Positions 1-9,481 are shown, numbered from the stretch's first letter. The stretch: 34,465 nt of DNA from Gammaproteobacteria bacterium (GCA_024227135.1 JAAELC010000432.1:1-34465); one strand, 5' to 3'. A program made the numbers and translations. The notes: generated by a model from the sequence alone, not told the origin.

Positions 1-273
1 ATCTTACTTGTCTTTTTGCTCATCTATCACTACCGGCATCCTGCCTCGCGTGAATCTAGTCCATCCATGTACGTCGTCTGCGTTGTGGAAAGGGTTACAT
101 AGAACAGCTATGCGCCCCTTTTGCATCCTCGGCTTCGTAAACGGTGCATCCATGCACCACTACTCACGCCTTGAATCTGAGCAAAAATCCGGCGCAATAT
201 TGGGATACTTATTTTTTGCCGCAGCCCTTGCGTACGGGTGCCCACAGCTGGCAACGGTCCATCCCCGGGACAC
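1..273. other. Left-edge non-coding stretch downstream of ccoI
   Basis: No convincing gene is seen on either strand. The open frame on the plus strand runs antisense into the end of ccoI and looks like chance. In many cco clusters the short ccoS gene follows ccoI; I looked on the minus strand for its tryptophan/GQFDDL-type signature and did not find it. The stretch contains a hairpin at 143-158 and resembles the dispersed hairpin-bearing repeat seen near 30.7 kb. Confidence 0.5.
143..158. repeat. Short perfect hairpin, GGTGCA-TCCA-TGCACC
   Basis: Six base pairs closed over the four-base loop TCCA. The minus strand reads GCATGGATGC. It has the same design as the hairpin at 30773-30792, whose loop is TCCC (minus strand GCAGGGATGC). 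Both sit in non-coding DNA. I read them as members of one dispersed repeat style, from only two examples. Confidence 0.45.
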
Positions 274-2772
274 TCATTTCTTTTTGAACAATCTCCGAAT
301 GCGCGCCGCGTTCCCTATTACCAGCAGCGAACTGACGGGCATCGAAACGGCTGCCACCAGTGGTGTGACCAGCCCAGCCATTGCCAATGGTACCATAATT
401 AGATTGTAAGTAATTGAAATCCCGATGTTCTGACGAATAGTTTTCAGGGTTTTCCGGGCAAGCCGGGAAGCAAGGTGAACCTGGTTCAGGTCATTTCCCA
501 TCAGCACAATATCAGCGCTGGCAATTGAGACATCGGTACCAGACCCCAGGGCAATACCCACGTCGGCCCGAACCAACGCAGGTGCATCATTGATGCCGTC
601 TCCCACCATAGCCACTTTGGTACCTCCGGCCTGTATTTCGGCCACCGCGTCGTCCTTCTGTTCCGGTAACACCTCTGCGATGACATCCATACCTCCCAGA
701 CGCGCTGCAATCGCTTTGGCGGTATGGCGGCGATCACCACTTAAAAGCGTCAGGTGAATGTTCTGCTGGCGCAATGTACGCAGCAGGGCTGGTGCCTCCT
801 CCCTGATTCTGTCTTCCAGCCCGATCAGCGCCTGCTCTTTGCCGTCGACCCCATAACGAAAAGAACCAATACCCGACTTTTCAAGTGCTTCAGCCTCGCT
901 TTCGAAAGGAAGATGGCGTTTGATCACCCGCTGGTCCAGCCAGTCAGAGGTTCCGGCAACCAGTCGCTTACCATCCACCAGAGCCGCCACACCGTATCCG
1001 GAACGGTACTCGAAATCCCCAACGTCAGGCAGTTCTCCGGTAACCGAAAAACGGTGTGTAAACTCCACCAGAGCGACGCCCACGGGATGCTCGGAATATC
1101 GCTCCATTGCGGCCAGATTACGCAGCAATGACACCAGTTCATCCCCTGGCACTTCACCCGATGCGGACCAGTACGATGTCAATGTCCGTACCGAAGTCAC
1201 CGTCATTTTACCTTCGGTCAGGGTTCCCGTTTTGTCGAAAACGAAATGATCGATGTCAGAAAGTGTCTCGAGCACTTCCCCGTTCTTGACCAGAATTCCG
1301 TTTCTGGCCCCCGAGCCTGAAGCGACGGCGATAGCCATGGGTGTAGCAAGCCCGAAAGCACAGGGACAGGTAATGATCAGCACCGCGGTGGCAGCCATCA
1401 GCGCGGTTTCCACATCCGTTTCAAGCCACCAGAAAAAAGTTGTGGTGGCCAGACCGATGGTAATCAGGACAAACCAGGGCACGATACGGTCAGCAATACA
1501 CTGAATCGGAGCCTTGCTTGCCTGAGCATCCTCCACCAACCTGATGATGCGCCCCAGCGCAGAGTCTTTAAGCAGTTGCTCGGTCTGAATGCGCAGAAAT
1601 CCCTGTCCATTGATGGTCCCTGCCGATACCCGGTCTCCGACAGATTTTTCCACCCCCTGAGGTTCTCCGGTCAGCATCGCCTCATCGACGGCACTGCCCC
1701 CCTCCGTGATCAGGCCATCCACCGGTATTCGCTCACCCGGCCTGACCATGACAGTCTCTCCCGTCTTGACACTGCGGATCGGAACCACCTCTTCCTGACC
1801 GTATCTCAGCACTGTGGCAACCCGGGGTTGTAAATCCAGCAGACGTTGGGTTGAAGCCACCGCCTGTCGCTTGGAACCAGCTTCCAGATAACGCCCAACC
1901 AGAATAACAAAGAGAAAATTCACTACGGTATCGTAGTAAACCTCCCCGGTGGTCGACCCACTCAGGGTGATGTGGAGGGAATACAAATAGGTGATTCCGG
2001 CACCAATGGCAATGGGCAGATCCATTCCCGCATAAAAGCGGCGCAGCCCTGCCCAGGCACCTTTGAAAAAGGGATATCCCGAATAAATGAGAGTTGGAGT
2101 CGCCAGTGAAAAACCGACCCAGTGAAACAGGCTTCGGTATTCCCCACTGTCGGCCCCGGAATAGAGCGCGATGGATACCCACAACAAATTCATCATGGCA
2201 AAACCGGCTACCGCCATTCGATAGAGCAGTGCCCGGTTCTCACGATTGAGACGACCCTCCGCAGTATCTGGATCGAATGGTACCGCCCCATAACCGATCT
2301 GACCCAGTCGCCGGATGATCGAAGAGAGTTTCTGACGACCATTGTTCCACTTGACGTGGAGACGCCTGCCGGTCAAGTTGACCCTGGCCTCCTCGACCCC
2401 CGGCATAGTGCGCAGACTGTTCTCAATCAACCAGACACAGGCAGCGCAATGGATCCCCTCTACCAGCAGGTGGATATCTCTGGTCTCACCCAGGCTGTCG
2501 ACGAACTCTTCCTGGACTTCGTTCAGGTCATAGAGGGCAAGCTCACCGGGTAATTCGGGTGGCGGACCAAGGGGCTTCCCTTCGGGTGTTCTCTGGTAAA
2601 AGCCTTCCAGACCGGCATGGTAAATGGCTTCACAAACCGATCGACAGCCGGTGCAGCAGAAAGCCCGTTGACTGCCATCTACATCGGCCGCTACCCGATT
2701 TCGATCATTGACCGGCAGACTGCAATGAAAGCAGGGTTCAGGTGCGGTGGCTGTCTCATCGATTTTCGTCAT
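274..2772 (-). CDS. ccoI: Copper-translocating P-type ATPase for cbb3 oxidase (CcoI/FixI)
   Basis: The 832-residue protein is a P1B-type ATPase that moves copper across the inner membrane for assembly of the CuB centre of cbb3 oxidase. The N-terminus has a cysteine-rich segment (CFHC near 14-17, CCTGC near 39-43) typical of the CcoI family, then a heavy-metal domain with CAAC at 109-112. About eight membrane segments follow. The actuator TGE is at 368-370, the ion site CPC at 469-471 and the phosphorylated aspartate D513 lies in [17 protein letters not shown] marks the hinge. All key residues are intact and the length is normal for the family. It is the last gene of the ccoGHI unit but is separated from ccoH by 305 bases, more than usual. 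No ccoS follows. Confidence 0.95.
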   Translation of the reverse strand: MTKIDETATAPEPCFHCSLPVNDRNRVAADVDGSQRAFCCTGCRSVCEAIYHAGLEGFYQRTPEGKPLGPPPELPGELALYDLNEVQEEFVDSLGETRDIHLLVEGIHCAACVWLIENSLRTMPGVEEARVNLTGRRLHVKWNNGRQKLSSIIRRLGQIGYGAVPFDPDTAEGRLNRENRALLYRMAVAGFAMMNLLWVSIALYSGADSGEYRSLFHWVGFSLATPTLIYSGYPFFKGAWAGLRRFYAGMDLPIAIGAGITYLYSLHITLSGSTTGEVYYDTVVNFLFVILVGRYLEAGSKRQAVASTQRLLDLQPRVATVLRYGQEEVVPIRSVKTGETVMVRPGERIPVDGLITEGGSAVDEAMLTGEPQGVEKSVGDRVSAGTINGQGFLRIQTEQLLKDSALGRIIRLVEDAQASKAPIQCIADRIVPWFVLITIGLATTTFFWWLETDVETALMAATAVLIITCPCAFGLATPMAIAVASGSGARNGILVKNGEVLETLSDIDHFVFDKTGTLTEGKMTVTSVRTLTSYWSASGEVPGDELVSLLRNLAAMERYSEHPVGVALVEFTHRFSVTGELPDVGDFEYRSGYGVAALVDGKRLVAGTSDWLDQRVIKRHLPFESEAEALEKSGIGSFRYGVDGKEQALIGLEDRIREEAPALLRTLRQQNIHLTLLSGDRRHTAKAIAARLGGMDVIAEVLPEQKDDAVAEIQAGGTKVAMVGDGINDAPALVRADVGIALGSGTDVSIASADIVLMGNDLNQVHLASRLARKTLKTIRQNIGISITYNLIMVPLAMAGLVTPLVAAVSMPVSSLLVIGNAARIRRLFKKK

Positions 2773-3077
2773 GAATACGCCCGATTACCCGTGATTCTCA
2801 GTCTCTATTGGCAGGGGAGGTCAACACTAGCAAGGGGGGCAACACGAATCAAAGCAGCATCTCATTCCCACCCCACCGCTATCCGGCAAGGATTCATCAT
2901 GCCCCTAAAACTCGGACTGATAATGGATTTACAATGAAAAACAGCTGGGTATCGGGTCTATCGTTCAGCGTTCAAGGCGTCTGCGGCCATTCAGCCCGTC
3001 AATTCAATTCGATCAGAATGCCATGGGGCTGTCACCGGGCTTCTTTCCCGTAAACGAGTAGATATCAATTCAGCGGA
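2773..3077. other. Gap between ccoH and ccoI
   Basis: There are 305 bases without a supportable gene on either strand. On the minus strand a TTGACC near 2820 could be a -35 element for ccoI, but the matching -10 is poor. A TTGAT half-site near 3067 lacks the second half of an FNR box. I see no terminator. The spacing means ccoI may have its own promoter or a long intercistronic leader. Confidence 0.4.
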
Positions 3078-3572
3078 CTATTTAACCCCAGCGCTGATTC
3101 GGTGTGCCAGATTGTATTCGTCTTCTCCATTCTTGACGCTGACCAGGATATCCCACACTCCCAGTAGCGGAAAACTGGCTTCGGCCTGATACCTGCCGTC
3201 CGCCACCTTTACCATCGGCAGGGAAAAATCGCGCTTCGCATCCGATGGTCGATATACGTAGAAAGTAACGCTATCGGGTGTCATTGGACTGCCCTGTTTG
3301 TCGGTCACGACGAAACCAAATCCTGTGGGTTTGGCAATGTCCACAAACTCCGGTGCTTCGATACGCATTTTCCAACCAGGGTCACGGGCCATGCGTTTGA
3401 GACGTTCCTTTTCGTAACTCCTCCCTCTTTCGTAGTAATTCTCATCGACCAGACCAGGATTGGTATCAATAGCCAGAAAGATCCTGTAACCGCTCACAGC
3501 AATGAAGGTTATCAGCAGGACAACCCATGTGATGACCCAGGGACTGCGCCATGGGGATTGTTTGTCGGTCAT
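3078..3572 (-). CDS. ccoH: FixH/CcoH-family cbb3 oxidase assembly protein
   Basis: The 164-residue protein has one N-terminal membrane helix (about residues 12-32, after SPWRSPWVITW) and a periplasmic beta-rich domain, the FixH family plan. The NPGLVDENYYERG segment just after the helix is characteristic of the family. CcoH is needed for stable assembly of cbb3 oxidase and interacts with CcoN and CcoI. I chose the ATG at 3572 because GAGAGAG sits 6-7 bases upstream; the frame is open 15 codons further, but those precede the ribosome site. It follows ccoG with a 90-base gap. Confidence 0.88.
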   Translation of the reverse strand: MTDKQSPWRSPWVITWVVLLITFIAVSGYRIFLAIDTNPGLVDENYYERGRSYEKERLKRMARDPGWKMRIEAPEFVDIAKPTGFGFVVTDKQGSPMTPDSVTFYVYRPSDAKRDFSLPMVKVADGRYQAEASFPLLGVWDILVSVKNGEDEYNLAHRISAGVK

Positions 3573-3662
3573 AAAAAACTCTCTCTCAGCGGTCTTGGCA
3601 ACCTGACTGTTTCCCAAAGAAAAAGCGGGCTGTATGCCCGCCTGATCCGAATCGATTCAGCC

Positions 3663-5096
3663 CTACCTTCTTGGTCCAAAAAAGACACTTTCTCTCTCAC
3701 TGATGAAAAGCTGGCCTTGCGCGTCCCTGCCCTCGGCACGGAAAACGATGGGCCTGGACTCTTCAAGTACATATTCCCGGGGCACCCGTACGAACAGAGT
3801 ACGAGGTGTCACCTTACCATGACGCGAGGTCACCGGTTCATCGGCACCCACCATTCTGACACCCTGAGGTCCGCTGACAGACAATTGTACATCCATATCC
3901 GCGGTCATCTTATTCAGTACTTTTACCGTATATTTGTTCTGTATCGAACCGTCACTCTGCAGCACGAAGAGCGGTTGACGTGCATGAATCACCTTGATTT
4001 CAATCGCATCCAGGGTAGACAAGCCATAGGCGATTCCTGCCAGAGCCAGGGTAAGCACGAAAGTGTAGATCCAGACTCTCGTCCGCTTCAGAAGCGGACG
4101 ACTCTCTTTGGCATTGAGTACATCCAGTGATTCGTAACGAATGAGTCCGGTGGGCCGATTCAGTTTTACCATCACCGCATCGCAGGCATCGATACAGAGC
4201 GCACAGGTGATGCAGCCTTCCTGTTGTCCATGGCGAATATCGACACCGGTCGGGCATACCGCCAGGCATTGATTGCAGTCCACGCAATCACCGGTTTTAC
4301 GGTCTTCCTCTTTCTGACCTTTCTTCACCCTGCCCCGGGGTTCTCCCCGGTAGAAATCATAAGTGGGTACGGCCGTGGTGTTATCCACCATCACACCCTG
4401 TATACGGGCATAAGGACACAGCCAGAAACAGGTCTGCTCCCGCAGAAAGCCAGCCAGTCCGTAGGTACCGGCGGTGAATAGCCCGATGGTGATGATAGCG
4501 GTTGAGCCCAGGGTGAAATTGAAAAGCCCCATCCACAACGCATAGGCGTCCACGAACCAGGAAACGAAGGCCATGCCGGTCAGGAAGCCAATAACCAACC
4601 AGAGAAAATGCTTTACTGCCTTGATTCTGAACTTGGTGAAATTCAGGGGTGCTTTCTCAAGTTTACGCCGTTTCGGAGGGGAACCTTCGAGCTTTTCCTC
4701 AATCCAGGTATAGATGTCGGTCCAGACGGTCTGGAAACAGAAGAAACCACACCATACCCTTCCCACCAGAGCCGTTACCACAGCCAGCAGTATGGCGAAG
4801 AAAAGCAGCAGCAGGGACAGCATCCAGAAATCCTGGGGGAGGATGGTAATGCCCAGAATATGGAACTGACGGCTGGGTATGTCGAACAGTACGGCCTGCC
4901 TGTCACCCCATCGAAGGAGCGGGCCTAGAAAAAACAGCAGCCAGAAAGCATTGGAGAACCACTTATAGCTCCGCCATTTTCCGGAAATACGTTTTGCATG
5001 GATGGTTTCCTGGCCGGTGTTGAGTTCCCAGTGAGCGGCCTCAGCATAGAGTTCATCTACCGCTACATCCTGTTTTGTCTGGCGGTTGTCACTCAA
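3663..5096 (-). CDS. ccoG: Cytochrome c oxidase accessory protein CcoG (FixG/RdxA), iron-sulfur
   Basis: The 477-residue inner-membrane protein has about five membrane helices, a polyferredoxin-type segment and a C-terminal periplasmic immunoglobulin-like domain, the standard CcoG order. Two [4Fe-4S] motifs are clear: CVDCNQCLAVCP and CITCALCIDACD, at about residues 271-305. CcoG is a cupric reductase for copper delivery in cbb3 biogenesis. I place the start at the TTG at 5096, since AGGAG lies 8 bases upstream at 5105-5109 and the protein then begins at the family's usual place; the longer frame to 5147 would begin upstream of this site and overlap the promoter candidate. It is the first gene of the ccoGHI unit. 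Confidence 0.93.
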   Translation of the reverse strand: MSDNRQTKQDVAVDELYAEAAHWELNTGQETIHAKRISGKWRSYKWFSNAFWLLFFLGPLLRWGDRQAVLFDIPSRQFHILGITILPQDFWMLSLLLLFFAILLAVVTALVGRVWCGFFCFQTVWTDIYTWIEEKLEGSPPKRRKLEKAPLNFTKFRIKAVKHFLWLVIGFLTGMAFVSWFVDAYALWMGLFNFTLGSTAIITIGLFTAGTYGLAGFLREQTCFWLCPYARIQGVMVDNTTAVPTYDFYRGEPRGRVKKGQKEEDRKTGDCVDCNQCLAVCPTGVDIRHGQQEGCITCALCIDACDAVMVKLNRPTGLIRYESLDVLNAKESRPLLKRTRVWIYTFVLTLALAGIAYGLSTLDAIEIKVIHARQPLFVLQSDGSIQNKYTVKVLNKMTADMDVQLSVSGPQGVRMVGADEPVTSRHGKVTPRTLFVRVPREYVLEESRPIVFRAEGRDAQGQLFISERESVFFGPRR

Positions 5097-5125
5097 GGGT
5101 ATCTCTCCTGTGCGTTTCGCTGTAT

Positions 5126-5154
5126 TGCATAACCACTGCACAAGCACTGGTCAA
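5126..5154 (-). promoter_or_regulatory. Candidate sigma70 promoter for ccoGHI
   Basis: On the minus strand TTGACC (5149-5154) and TATGCA (5126-5131) are separated by 17 bases. Transcription would start near 5119, leaving a leader of about 23 bases that includes the ccoG ribosome site. The -10 is weak (three matching bases). The terminator at 5277-5305 upstream makes a separate promoter here likely. Confidence 0.35.
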
Positions 5155-5276
5155 GACCGGTTGGTAAACAGCCTTCCGGGCCTGGCGAGCCCAAAGAAAA
5201 TTCGACCTCAAAGTCTACTGTGAAGCTCGAACAAAACAATGAGAATTATCAATATTCAGAATGCCTTATGTCACAT

Positions 5277-5305
5277 AAAAAAAGGGGGATTAACTCCCCC
5301 TTTTT
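5277..5305. terminator. Bidirectional rho-independent terminator
   Basis: A GGGGGA/TCCCCC stem with loop TTAAC is flanked by seven A and five T, so it can end transcription in both directions. On the minus strand it lies 26 bases after the stop of the 42-codon ORF. It closes the ccoNOQP-microprotein operon and separates it from ccoG. Confidence 0.85.
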
Positions 5306-5330
5306 ATAAACAAGAATCTATTTGGTCAGA

Positions 5331-5459
5331 TTACTTGTCGTGTTGTGCGGCGTCCTTGTCCATCAGACCTTTAATTTTAAACCCAAGGAATACCACTATA
5401 GCTACACAAATGACGATAGAGCCAATGGAGCCCCATACTACAGGGTCGCTCATGTCCAT
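5331..5459 (-). CDS. 42-residue membrane microprotein of the cco operon
   Basis: A short ORF lies directly after ccoP and before the operon terminator. The predicted peptide starts MDMSDPVVWGS, has one hydrophobic helix (about residues 9-27) and ends with a charged tail (KIKGLMDKDAAQHDK). GAGG is 8 bases upstream of the ATG at 5459; a second ATG two codons in is an alternative. The single-helix plan, position and intact coding capacity support a real gene. Single-helix peptides are known in cbb3 oxidase: CcoQ, and CcoM of Pseudomonas stutzeri. I could not match this peptide to CcoM from memory, so a subunit or assembly role is inference from position. It could also be an unrelated small membrane protein. 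Confidence 0.7.
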   Translation of the reverse strand: MDMSDPVVWGSIGSIVICVAIVVFLGFKIKGLMDKDAAQHDK

Positions 5460-5486
5460 GTCCGATACCTCATATTACTGTTAATT

Positions 5487-5521
5487 CAGGTGCGACCCGG
5501 TAGATCACCGGGTCACACCTG
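5487..5521. other. Strong hairpin between ccoP and the microprotein ORF
   Basis: CAGGTG and GACCCGGT pair with ACCGGGTC and CACCTG, one unpaired base on each side and a five-base loop: 14 pairs in 35 bases. There is no T-run on the minus strand. It fits an mRNA-stabilising or processing stem that sets ccoNOQP transcript levels apart from the last ORF. Confidence 0.6.
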
Positions 5522-5557
5522 CCACTACCGATGGTCCGGAAAAGACCATCCTTTCAC

Positions 5558-6409
5558 TTACTGACCACCTCCAAGCTTGAAGACGACAACCGACAGTTTC
5601 TTGATGTCATCCTTGGAGAGACGATCTCCGAACTTAGGCATCTCTGCCTGACGTGACTTGGGCTCACTGGCATCATTCACACCGTACATGATCGTGTACT
5701 TGACGCTGTCCAGGAGTGTTTCGTCACCTTCAGGATTAAAGCGATAGATGGCATCCGTCAGATTGGCCGATCCGAGAACAGTCAATCCCTTTCCATCCAT
5801 GCCATGGCAGGCGATACAGCCTTTCTGCAGAAACAGTGGTGAGGATGCCGGCTTACCGTCAACGATAGCCTGGGCCAGCCCATTGACCTCTTCCGGTTTC
5901 AGAATCTTCCCGTGAGCAGTCATGATACCTTTCCGCCCCAGGGTGATGGTCTGCTCGATAGATTCGATAGAACCACCCCAGAGCCAGTCGTCATCCACTA
6001 ATGCAGGATAACCGGGTCCACCCTGGCCACCACCGCCATGACAGGCCGCGCAATTATCGCCAAACAACACCTTGGCCGATGCTTCGGTGTACGCCGACAG
6101 ACCTTCGTCAGCCAGAATTTCCTTGGCAGTCATACCCGCAATTTTCTGCTCAAACTCAGCGCGTACTGCTTCAACTTCATCCACGCCTTTCTGATACTCG
6201 CCGATCTGTGTCCAGCCCAGTACCCCCTTGGTGAAGGATTCCAGAGTGGGCCAGGTAGGATACAGAACACTGTAAACAAGAACCCAGAGTATCGATACAT
6301 AGAAGCCGATCATCCACCATCGCGGTGGTGGGTTCGCCAGTTCCCGTAAATTATCGTCCCAGAAGTGTCCTGTATTGTTTTCACCAGGAAATGGATTTTT
6401 ATCCGCCAT
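5558..6409 (-). CDS. ccoP: cbb3-type cytochrome c oxidase subunit III, dihaem (CcoP)
   Basis: The 283-residue protein has an N-terminal cytoplasmic stretch, one membrane helix near 33-50 and two periplasmic cytochrome c domains. Haem sites are CAACH at 120-124 and CIACH at 198-202. CcoP takes electrons from soluble c-type cytochromes and passes them to CcoO and CcoN. A glycine-rich stretch (GGGGQGGPG) follows the first site, and axial methionines can be found downstream of both (GIMTAHG; AEMPKFG). Its ATG overlaps the end of ccoQ by 11 bases, which implies coupled translation. Confidence 0.97.
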   Translation of the reverse strand: MADKNPFPGENNTGHFWDDNLRELANPPPRWWMIGFYVSILWVLVYSVLYPTWPTLESFTKGVLGWTQIGEYQKGVDEVEAVRAEFEQKIAGMTAKEILADEGLSAYTEASAKVLFGDNCAACHGGGGQGGPGYPALVDDDWLWGGSIESIEQTITLGRKGIMTAHGKILKPEEVNGLAQAIVDGKPASSPLFLQKGCIACHGMDGKGLTVLGSANLTDAIYRFNPEGDETLLDSVKYTIMYGVNDASEPKSRQAEMPKFGDRLSKDDIKKLSVVVFKLGGGQ

Positions 6410-6614
6410 TTTTATCTCCGCTAATTACTGTTTCGTCATCGTCCAACGGAATATGCTTGTTTGCTTCCAGCCTTTCCCGGTTTTTCGGACGAAAAACGTA
6501 GACAAAGAGCCCAACCAACAGGAGGAAAATGACCACCGTGACTATGGTTCCGAACCAGTCGGTGGGGGTCATCGCCGCCCAATCGGTGTGGAAATAGTCG
6601 CCTAGACTATTCAC
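6399..6614 (-). CDS. ccoQ: cbb3-type oxidase subunit CcoQ
   Basis: The protein is about 71 residues with a short N-terminus containing [10 protein letters not shown], one membrane helix ([19 protein letters not shown]) and an acidic tail after RPKNRERLE. This is the CcoQ/FixQ plan, a small subunit that stabilises cbb3 oxidase. I chose the GTG at 6614, which overlaps the ccoO stop by 8 bases and has AAGG six bases upstream. An ATG at 6632 gives six more residues inside ccoO; an ATG at 6572 would remove the YFHTDW segment, which I recall as typical of gammaproteobacterial CcoQ. Confidence 0.85.
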   Translation of the reverse strand: MNSLGDYFHTDWAAMTPTDWFGTIVTVVIFLLLVGLFVYVFRPKNRERLEANKHIPLDDDETVISGDKNGG

Positions 6615-7320
6615 GATAGGCCTTGTCTTCATCGAGTTTTGTCATCGTACCCAGAACCTGGAGATAGGCCACCATGGCGTCCTCCTCGTTCTTACCCTTT
6701 ACTTCATCGGCGGCAGCGGCAATGTCGGCATCAGTGTAGGGGACTCCAATTGTCTGCAACCCTGTCATGTGTGCCTGCATGGTTTCGCCATCGACCGGGC
6801 TATCCTTCAACCAGGGATAATTGGGCATAACCGACTCGGGGACCACGGAACGTGGTGCACGCAAGTGCTTGCGATGCCAGTCGTCGGAGTACTTGCCTCC
6901 CAGACGTGCCATATCGGGACCGGTTCGTTTGGATCCCCACTGGAAAGGATGATCGTAGATAGACTCGGAGGCCAGGGAGTAGTGTCCGTAGCGCTCTTTC
7001 TCATCACGAAATGGCCTGATCATCTGAGAATGGCAGAGATAGCAACCCTCACGCTGGTACACATCTCGACCAGCCAGTTCCAGGGCCGTATAGGGGCGCA
7101 TGCCATCACCGGGCTTGTGATCCGCCAGGGTCTGACCTTCCTTTCGCTGCCACAGCAGCTCGGGGAATTGATTGTGCTCCATCGTACTCTTCAGATAAAA
7201 GAGCGGAACGATTTCCACCAGACCACCGACTGAAAGCACCAGGAGTAACCCCACAAAAAGGGCAAAGACATTTTTCTCTGTCAGGGTCTGGAGCTTGCCT
7301 GATTCGCTATTGCTTGACAT
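6607..7320 (-). CDS. ccoO: cbb3-type cytochrome c oxidase subunit II, monohaem (CcoO)
   Basis: The 237-residue protein has an N-terminal membrane anchor (about 18-42) and a periplasmic cytochrome c domain with the haem site CYLCH at 93-97. The [15 protein letters not shown] and [14 protein letters not shown] segments are typical of CcoO; the latter likely holds the axial methionine. The ATG at 7320 is preceded by AGGGGAG at a 7-base gap. The frame extends nine codons further upstream into ccoN, without a better ribosome site. It lies 13 bases after ccoN. Confidence 0.97.
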   Translation of the reverse strand: MSSNSESGKLQTLTEKNVFALFVGLLLVLSVGGLVEIVPLFYLKSTMEHNQFPELLWQRKEGQTLADHKPGDGMRPYTALELAGRDVYQREGCYLCHSQMIRPFRDEKERYGHYSLASESIYDHPFQWGSKRTGPDMARLGGKYSDDWHRKHLRAPRSVVPESVMPNYPWLKDSPVDGETMQAHMTGLQTIGVPYTDADIAAAADEVKGKNEEDAMVAYLQVLGTMTKLDEDKAYRE

Positions 7321-7333
7321 TTTTCTGCTCCCC

Positions 7334-8770
7334 TTAAGCCGTTGCAACTGCCGCAGTGCGAGCGCGCTGCAGGCTACCTTCGGATGAGGCCTTCTTGACC
7401 GTCATTAAAATATTAAACAGCATCAACACTGCACCCAGGAGGAATATACCGCCTCCTACAGCACGCATTGCGTAGTAGGGATGCATGGCCTCAACCGACT
7501 CGGCAAAGGTGTAAGCCAGTGTTCCGTACTCGTCATACGCACGCCACATCAGGCCCTGCATGATACCGGAGACCCACATGGCAACGATGTAGACCACCGT
7601 ACCGATGGTGGCGGTCCAGAAATGAGCATTGACCAGCTTGATGGACCACAGTTCGGTGTGGAACAGCCGGGTCATCAGGTGATAAATGGCACCGATGGCC
7701 ACCATAGCCACCCAGCCCAATGCACCTGAATGCACATGCCCGATCGTCCAGTCGGTGTAGTGGGACAAGGCATTGACCGTCTTGATGGACATTACCGGGC
7801 CTTCAAAAGTCGACATGGCATAGAAGGCCAGGGACATGATGAGGAACCGCAGCACGTAGTCGGTGCGCAGTTTGTCCCAGGCACCGGACAGGGTCATCAT
7901 CCCGTTTACTGCTCCACCCCAGGAAGGAATGATCATCGCCAGGGAAATAGCCGCACCCAGAGAACCGGTCCAATCCGGCAGCGCGGTGTATTGGAGGTGA
8001 TGCGCACCCAGCCAGACGTAACCGAACATCAGCCCCCAGAAATGGATAACTGACAGGCGGTAGGAGTACACGGGACGCCCCGCCTGCTTGGGAACGAAGT
8101 AGTACATGATGCCCAGAAAACCTGCTGTCAGGTAGAAACCCACGGCGTTGTGCCCCCACCACCACTGGATCATGGCATCCTGAACACCAGAGAATATGGA
8201 ATAGGATTTGAACATTCCTACGGGGATAGCCAGGCTGTTGACTACGTGCAGGTAGGTGATCATCACCATCATGCCAAGGAAAAACCAGTTGGAGACGTAG
8301 ATGTGAGAGGTCTTCCGCTGGGCAATGGTCATGATGAAATTGAACATGTAGGTGAGCCAGACCACTGCGATAGCGATATCGATCGGCCATTCCAGCTCGG
8401 CATATTCTTTGGCACTGGTCAAGCCCAGAGGCAGGGTAATCACAGCCGAAACAATGATCAGGTTCCACCCGACGAAGGTAAACCAGGCCATTTTACTGCT
8501 CCACAGACGGGTGGCGCAGGTACGCTGGACGCTGTAGAAGGAGGTTGCCATCAGCACGCATCCACCGAATGCGAAAATCACCGCATTGGTGTGAAGCGGG
8601 CGTAGACGCCCGAAAGAAAGATAAGGTGAATCAAAATTTAAAAACGGCCATGCCAGTTCCGAGGCGATATACACCCCGACGAGAGCGCCTACCACCAGAT
8701 AGACTACTGCCATGACGGTGAACCAGCGTACGACCCCATAGTCGTATTTTTGCTCAGCTGCGGCGTCCAT
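7334..8770 (-). CDS. ccoN: cbb3-type cytochrome c oxidase catalytic subunit I (CcoN)
   Basis: The 478-residue polytopic protein of the haem-copper oxidase family reduces oxygen to water and pumps protons. The metal ligands are all present: H60 and H347 for haem b, H207, H257 and H258 for CuB, H345 for haem b3, and Y251, the tyrosine cross-linked in cbb3 enzymes. By my count these numbers coincide with those I recall for the Pseudomonas stutzeri CcoN. AGGGGGG stands just before the ATG. It is the first gene of the ccoNOQP operon; the FNR box and promoter candidate lie in its upstream region. Confidence 0.98.
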   Translation of the reverse strand: MDAAAEQKYDYGVVRWFTVMAVVYLVVGALVGVYIASELAWPFLNFDSPYLSFGRLRPLHTNAVIFAFGGCVLMATSFYSVQRTCATRLWSSKMAWFTFVGWNLIIVSAVITLPLGLTSAKEYAELEWPIDIAIAVVWLTYMFNFIMTIAQRKTSHIYVSNWFFLGMMVMITYLHVVNSLAIPVGMFKSYSIFSGVQDAMIQWWWGHNAVGFYLTAGFLGIMYYFVPKQAGRPVYSYRLSVIHFWGLMFGYVWLGAHHLQYTALPDWTGSLGAAISLAMIIPSWGGAVNGMMTLSGAWDKLRTDYVLRFLIMSLAFYAMSTFEGPVMSIKTVNALSHYTDWTIGHVHSGALGWVAMVAIGAIYHLMTRLFHTELWSIKLVNAHFWTATIGTVVYIVAMWVSGIMQGLMWRAYDEYGTLAYTFAESVEAMHPYYAMRAVGGGIFLLGAVLMLFNILMTVKKASSEGSLQRARTAAVATA

Positions 8771-8877
8771 TAGCCCCCCTAAAAAAAATTAATACAGACA
8801 TCAATAATTACGAGTGGGAAATTCCCCATGAGATCCCCACCCGCATAGCCTCAAAAACGGGGTTTCGAGTGCGGCAT

Positions 8878-8906
8878 ATGACACTGGAAAAGCGGTTATA
8901 TGTCAA
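8878..8906 (-). promoter_or_regulatory. Candidate sigma70 promoter for ccoN
   Basis: On the minus strand a perfect -35 TTGACA (8901-8906) is followed after 17 bases by TGTCAT (8878-8883, four of six consensus bases). The start would be near 8871, about 100 bases before ccoN. It may give basal expression apart from the FNR-dependent start further upstream. Confidence 0.4.
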
Positions 8907-8996
8907 GGTCACAAGAGCTTTTTGTCTTGATATTTAGTCTTAATAATTATCTTCATCTTATTGTTTTAATACATATTAACTGACTACTCATGACAC

Positions 8997-9010
8997 TTGA
9001 CTTAAATCAA
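8997..9010 (-). promoter_or_regulatory. FNR/Anr box upstream of ccoNOQP
   Basis: The plus strand reads TTGAC-TTAA-ATCAA, one mismatch from the consensus TTGAT-N4-ATCAA; the minus strand has a perfect left half, TTGAT. On the minus strand a TATGTA lies at about the right distance for a class II site centred near -41.5, which puts the start near 8962 and gives a leader of about 190 bases. FNR-type activation of cbb3 operons is well established. The nearby fnr gene at 28952 has two perfect boxes. Confidence 0.75.
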
Positions 9011-9481
9011 TAAAACCTAATACTCTAACATCCTTACATTTTCTACAGGGTTGTCTACCCCGTTGTGTGAACTGAGCTGAAGTCAGCTGCCCCATGAATA
9101 CCGGCGAAGAGGGTTTGTCCGGGGTAGAAAAGGGAGCGGGAGGCACTGATTCCGAGGATGCTGCCGAATCGGTGTATTACCCCGGCGGTGCTCTCCTGAT
9201 GTCAACGAAGCAACCAGGGGAATAGCCATGCACAGAGAGCTGAGCGCCAGGAGACCTGGCTTATGGATAAGACTGCGCCTGACACCGACTGACAGAGTCC
9301 CCCCCAGCCCCTGAGACCCTCACTGGCTGGAAACAGAATGAGCAGACGTTCAAAAAACACGAGGGAACCATCGATGGCCCAGGGATACCCCGCCGGAGTC
9401 TGATATGCTTCTCTTAATGGTATGCCCGACCTCAATACAGAATCCATCCATGGGCCAGGCAACCCCGAATTTGAGAATTCC
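9011..9481. other. Hairpin-rich gap downstream of rpoS; possible GGA-loop RNA
   Basis: There is no supportable gene in 470 bases. A nine-base inverted repeat (9054-9062 with 9120-9128) encloses an AGCTG/CAGCT stem at 9075-9088. Read on the plus strand, three hairpins show GGA in or at the loop: CACTGATTC/GAATCGGTG around GAGGATG (9144-9173), GCCAGG-AGA-CCTGGC (9246-9260), and CTTA-TGGA-TAAG just after. CsrA/RsmA-binding RNAs look like this, and rsmZ lies near rpoS in Pseudomonas. There is no clear terminator and only half of a GacA-type site (CTTACA near 9033), so this is a suggestion only. No strong rpoS terminator was seen. Confidence 0.25.

Noticed and set aside
8-409. Plus-strand frame of 133 residues at the left edge
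   Set aside because: Runs antisense into the 3' end of ccoI, has no family look, and includes the repeat hairpin at 143-158.
3062-3078. FNR box before ccoI
   Set aside because: Only one TTGAT half is present; the second half does not match.
5241-5262. FNR box before ccoG
   Set aside because: TTGAT on the minus strand is followed by a non-matching second half (CTCAT).
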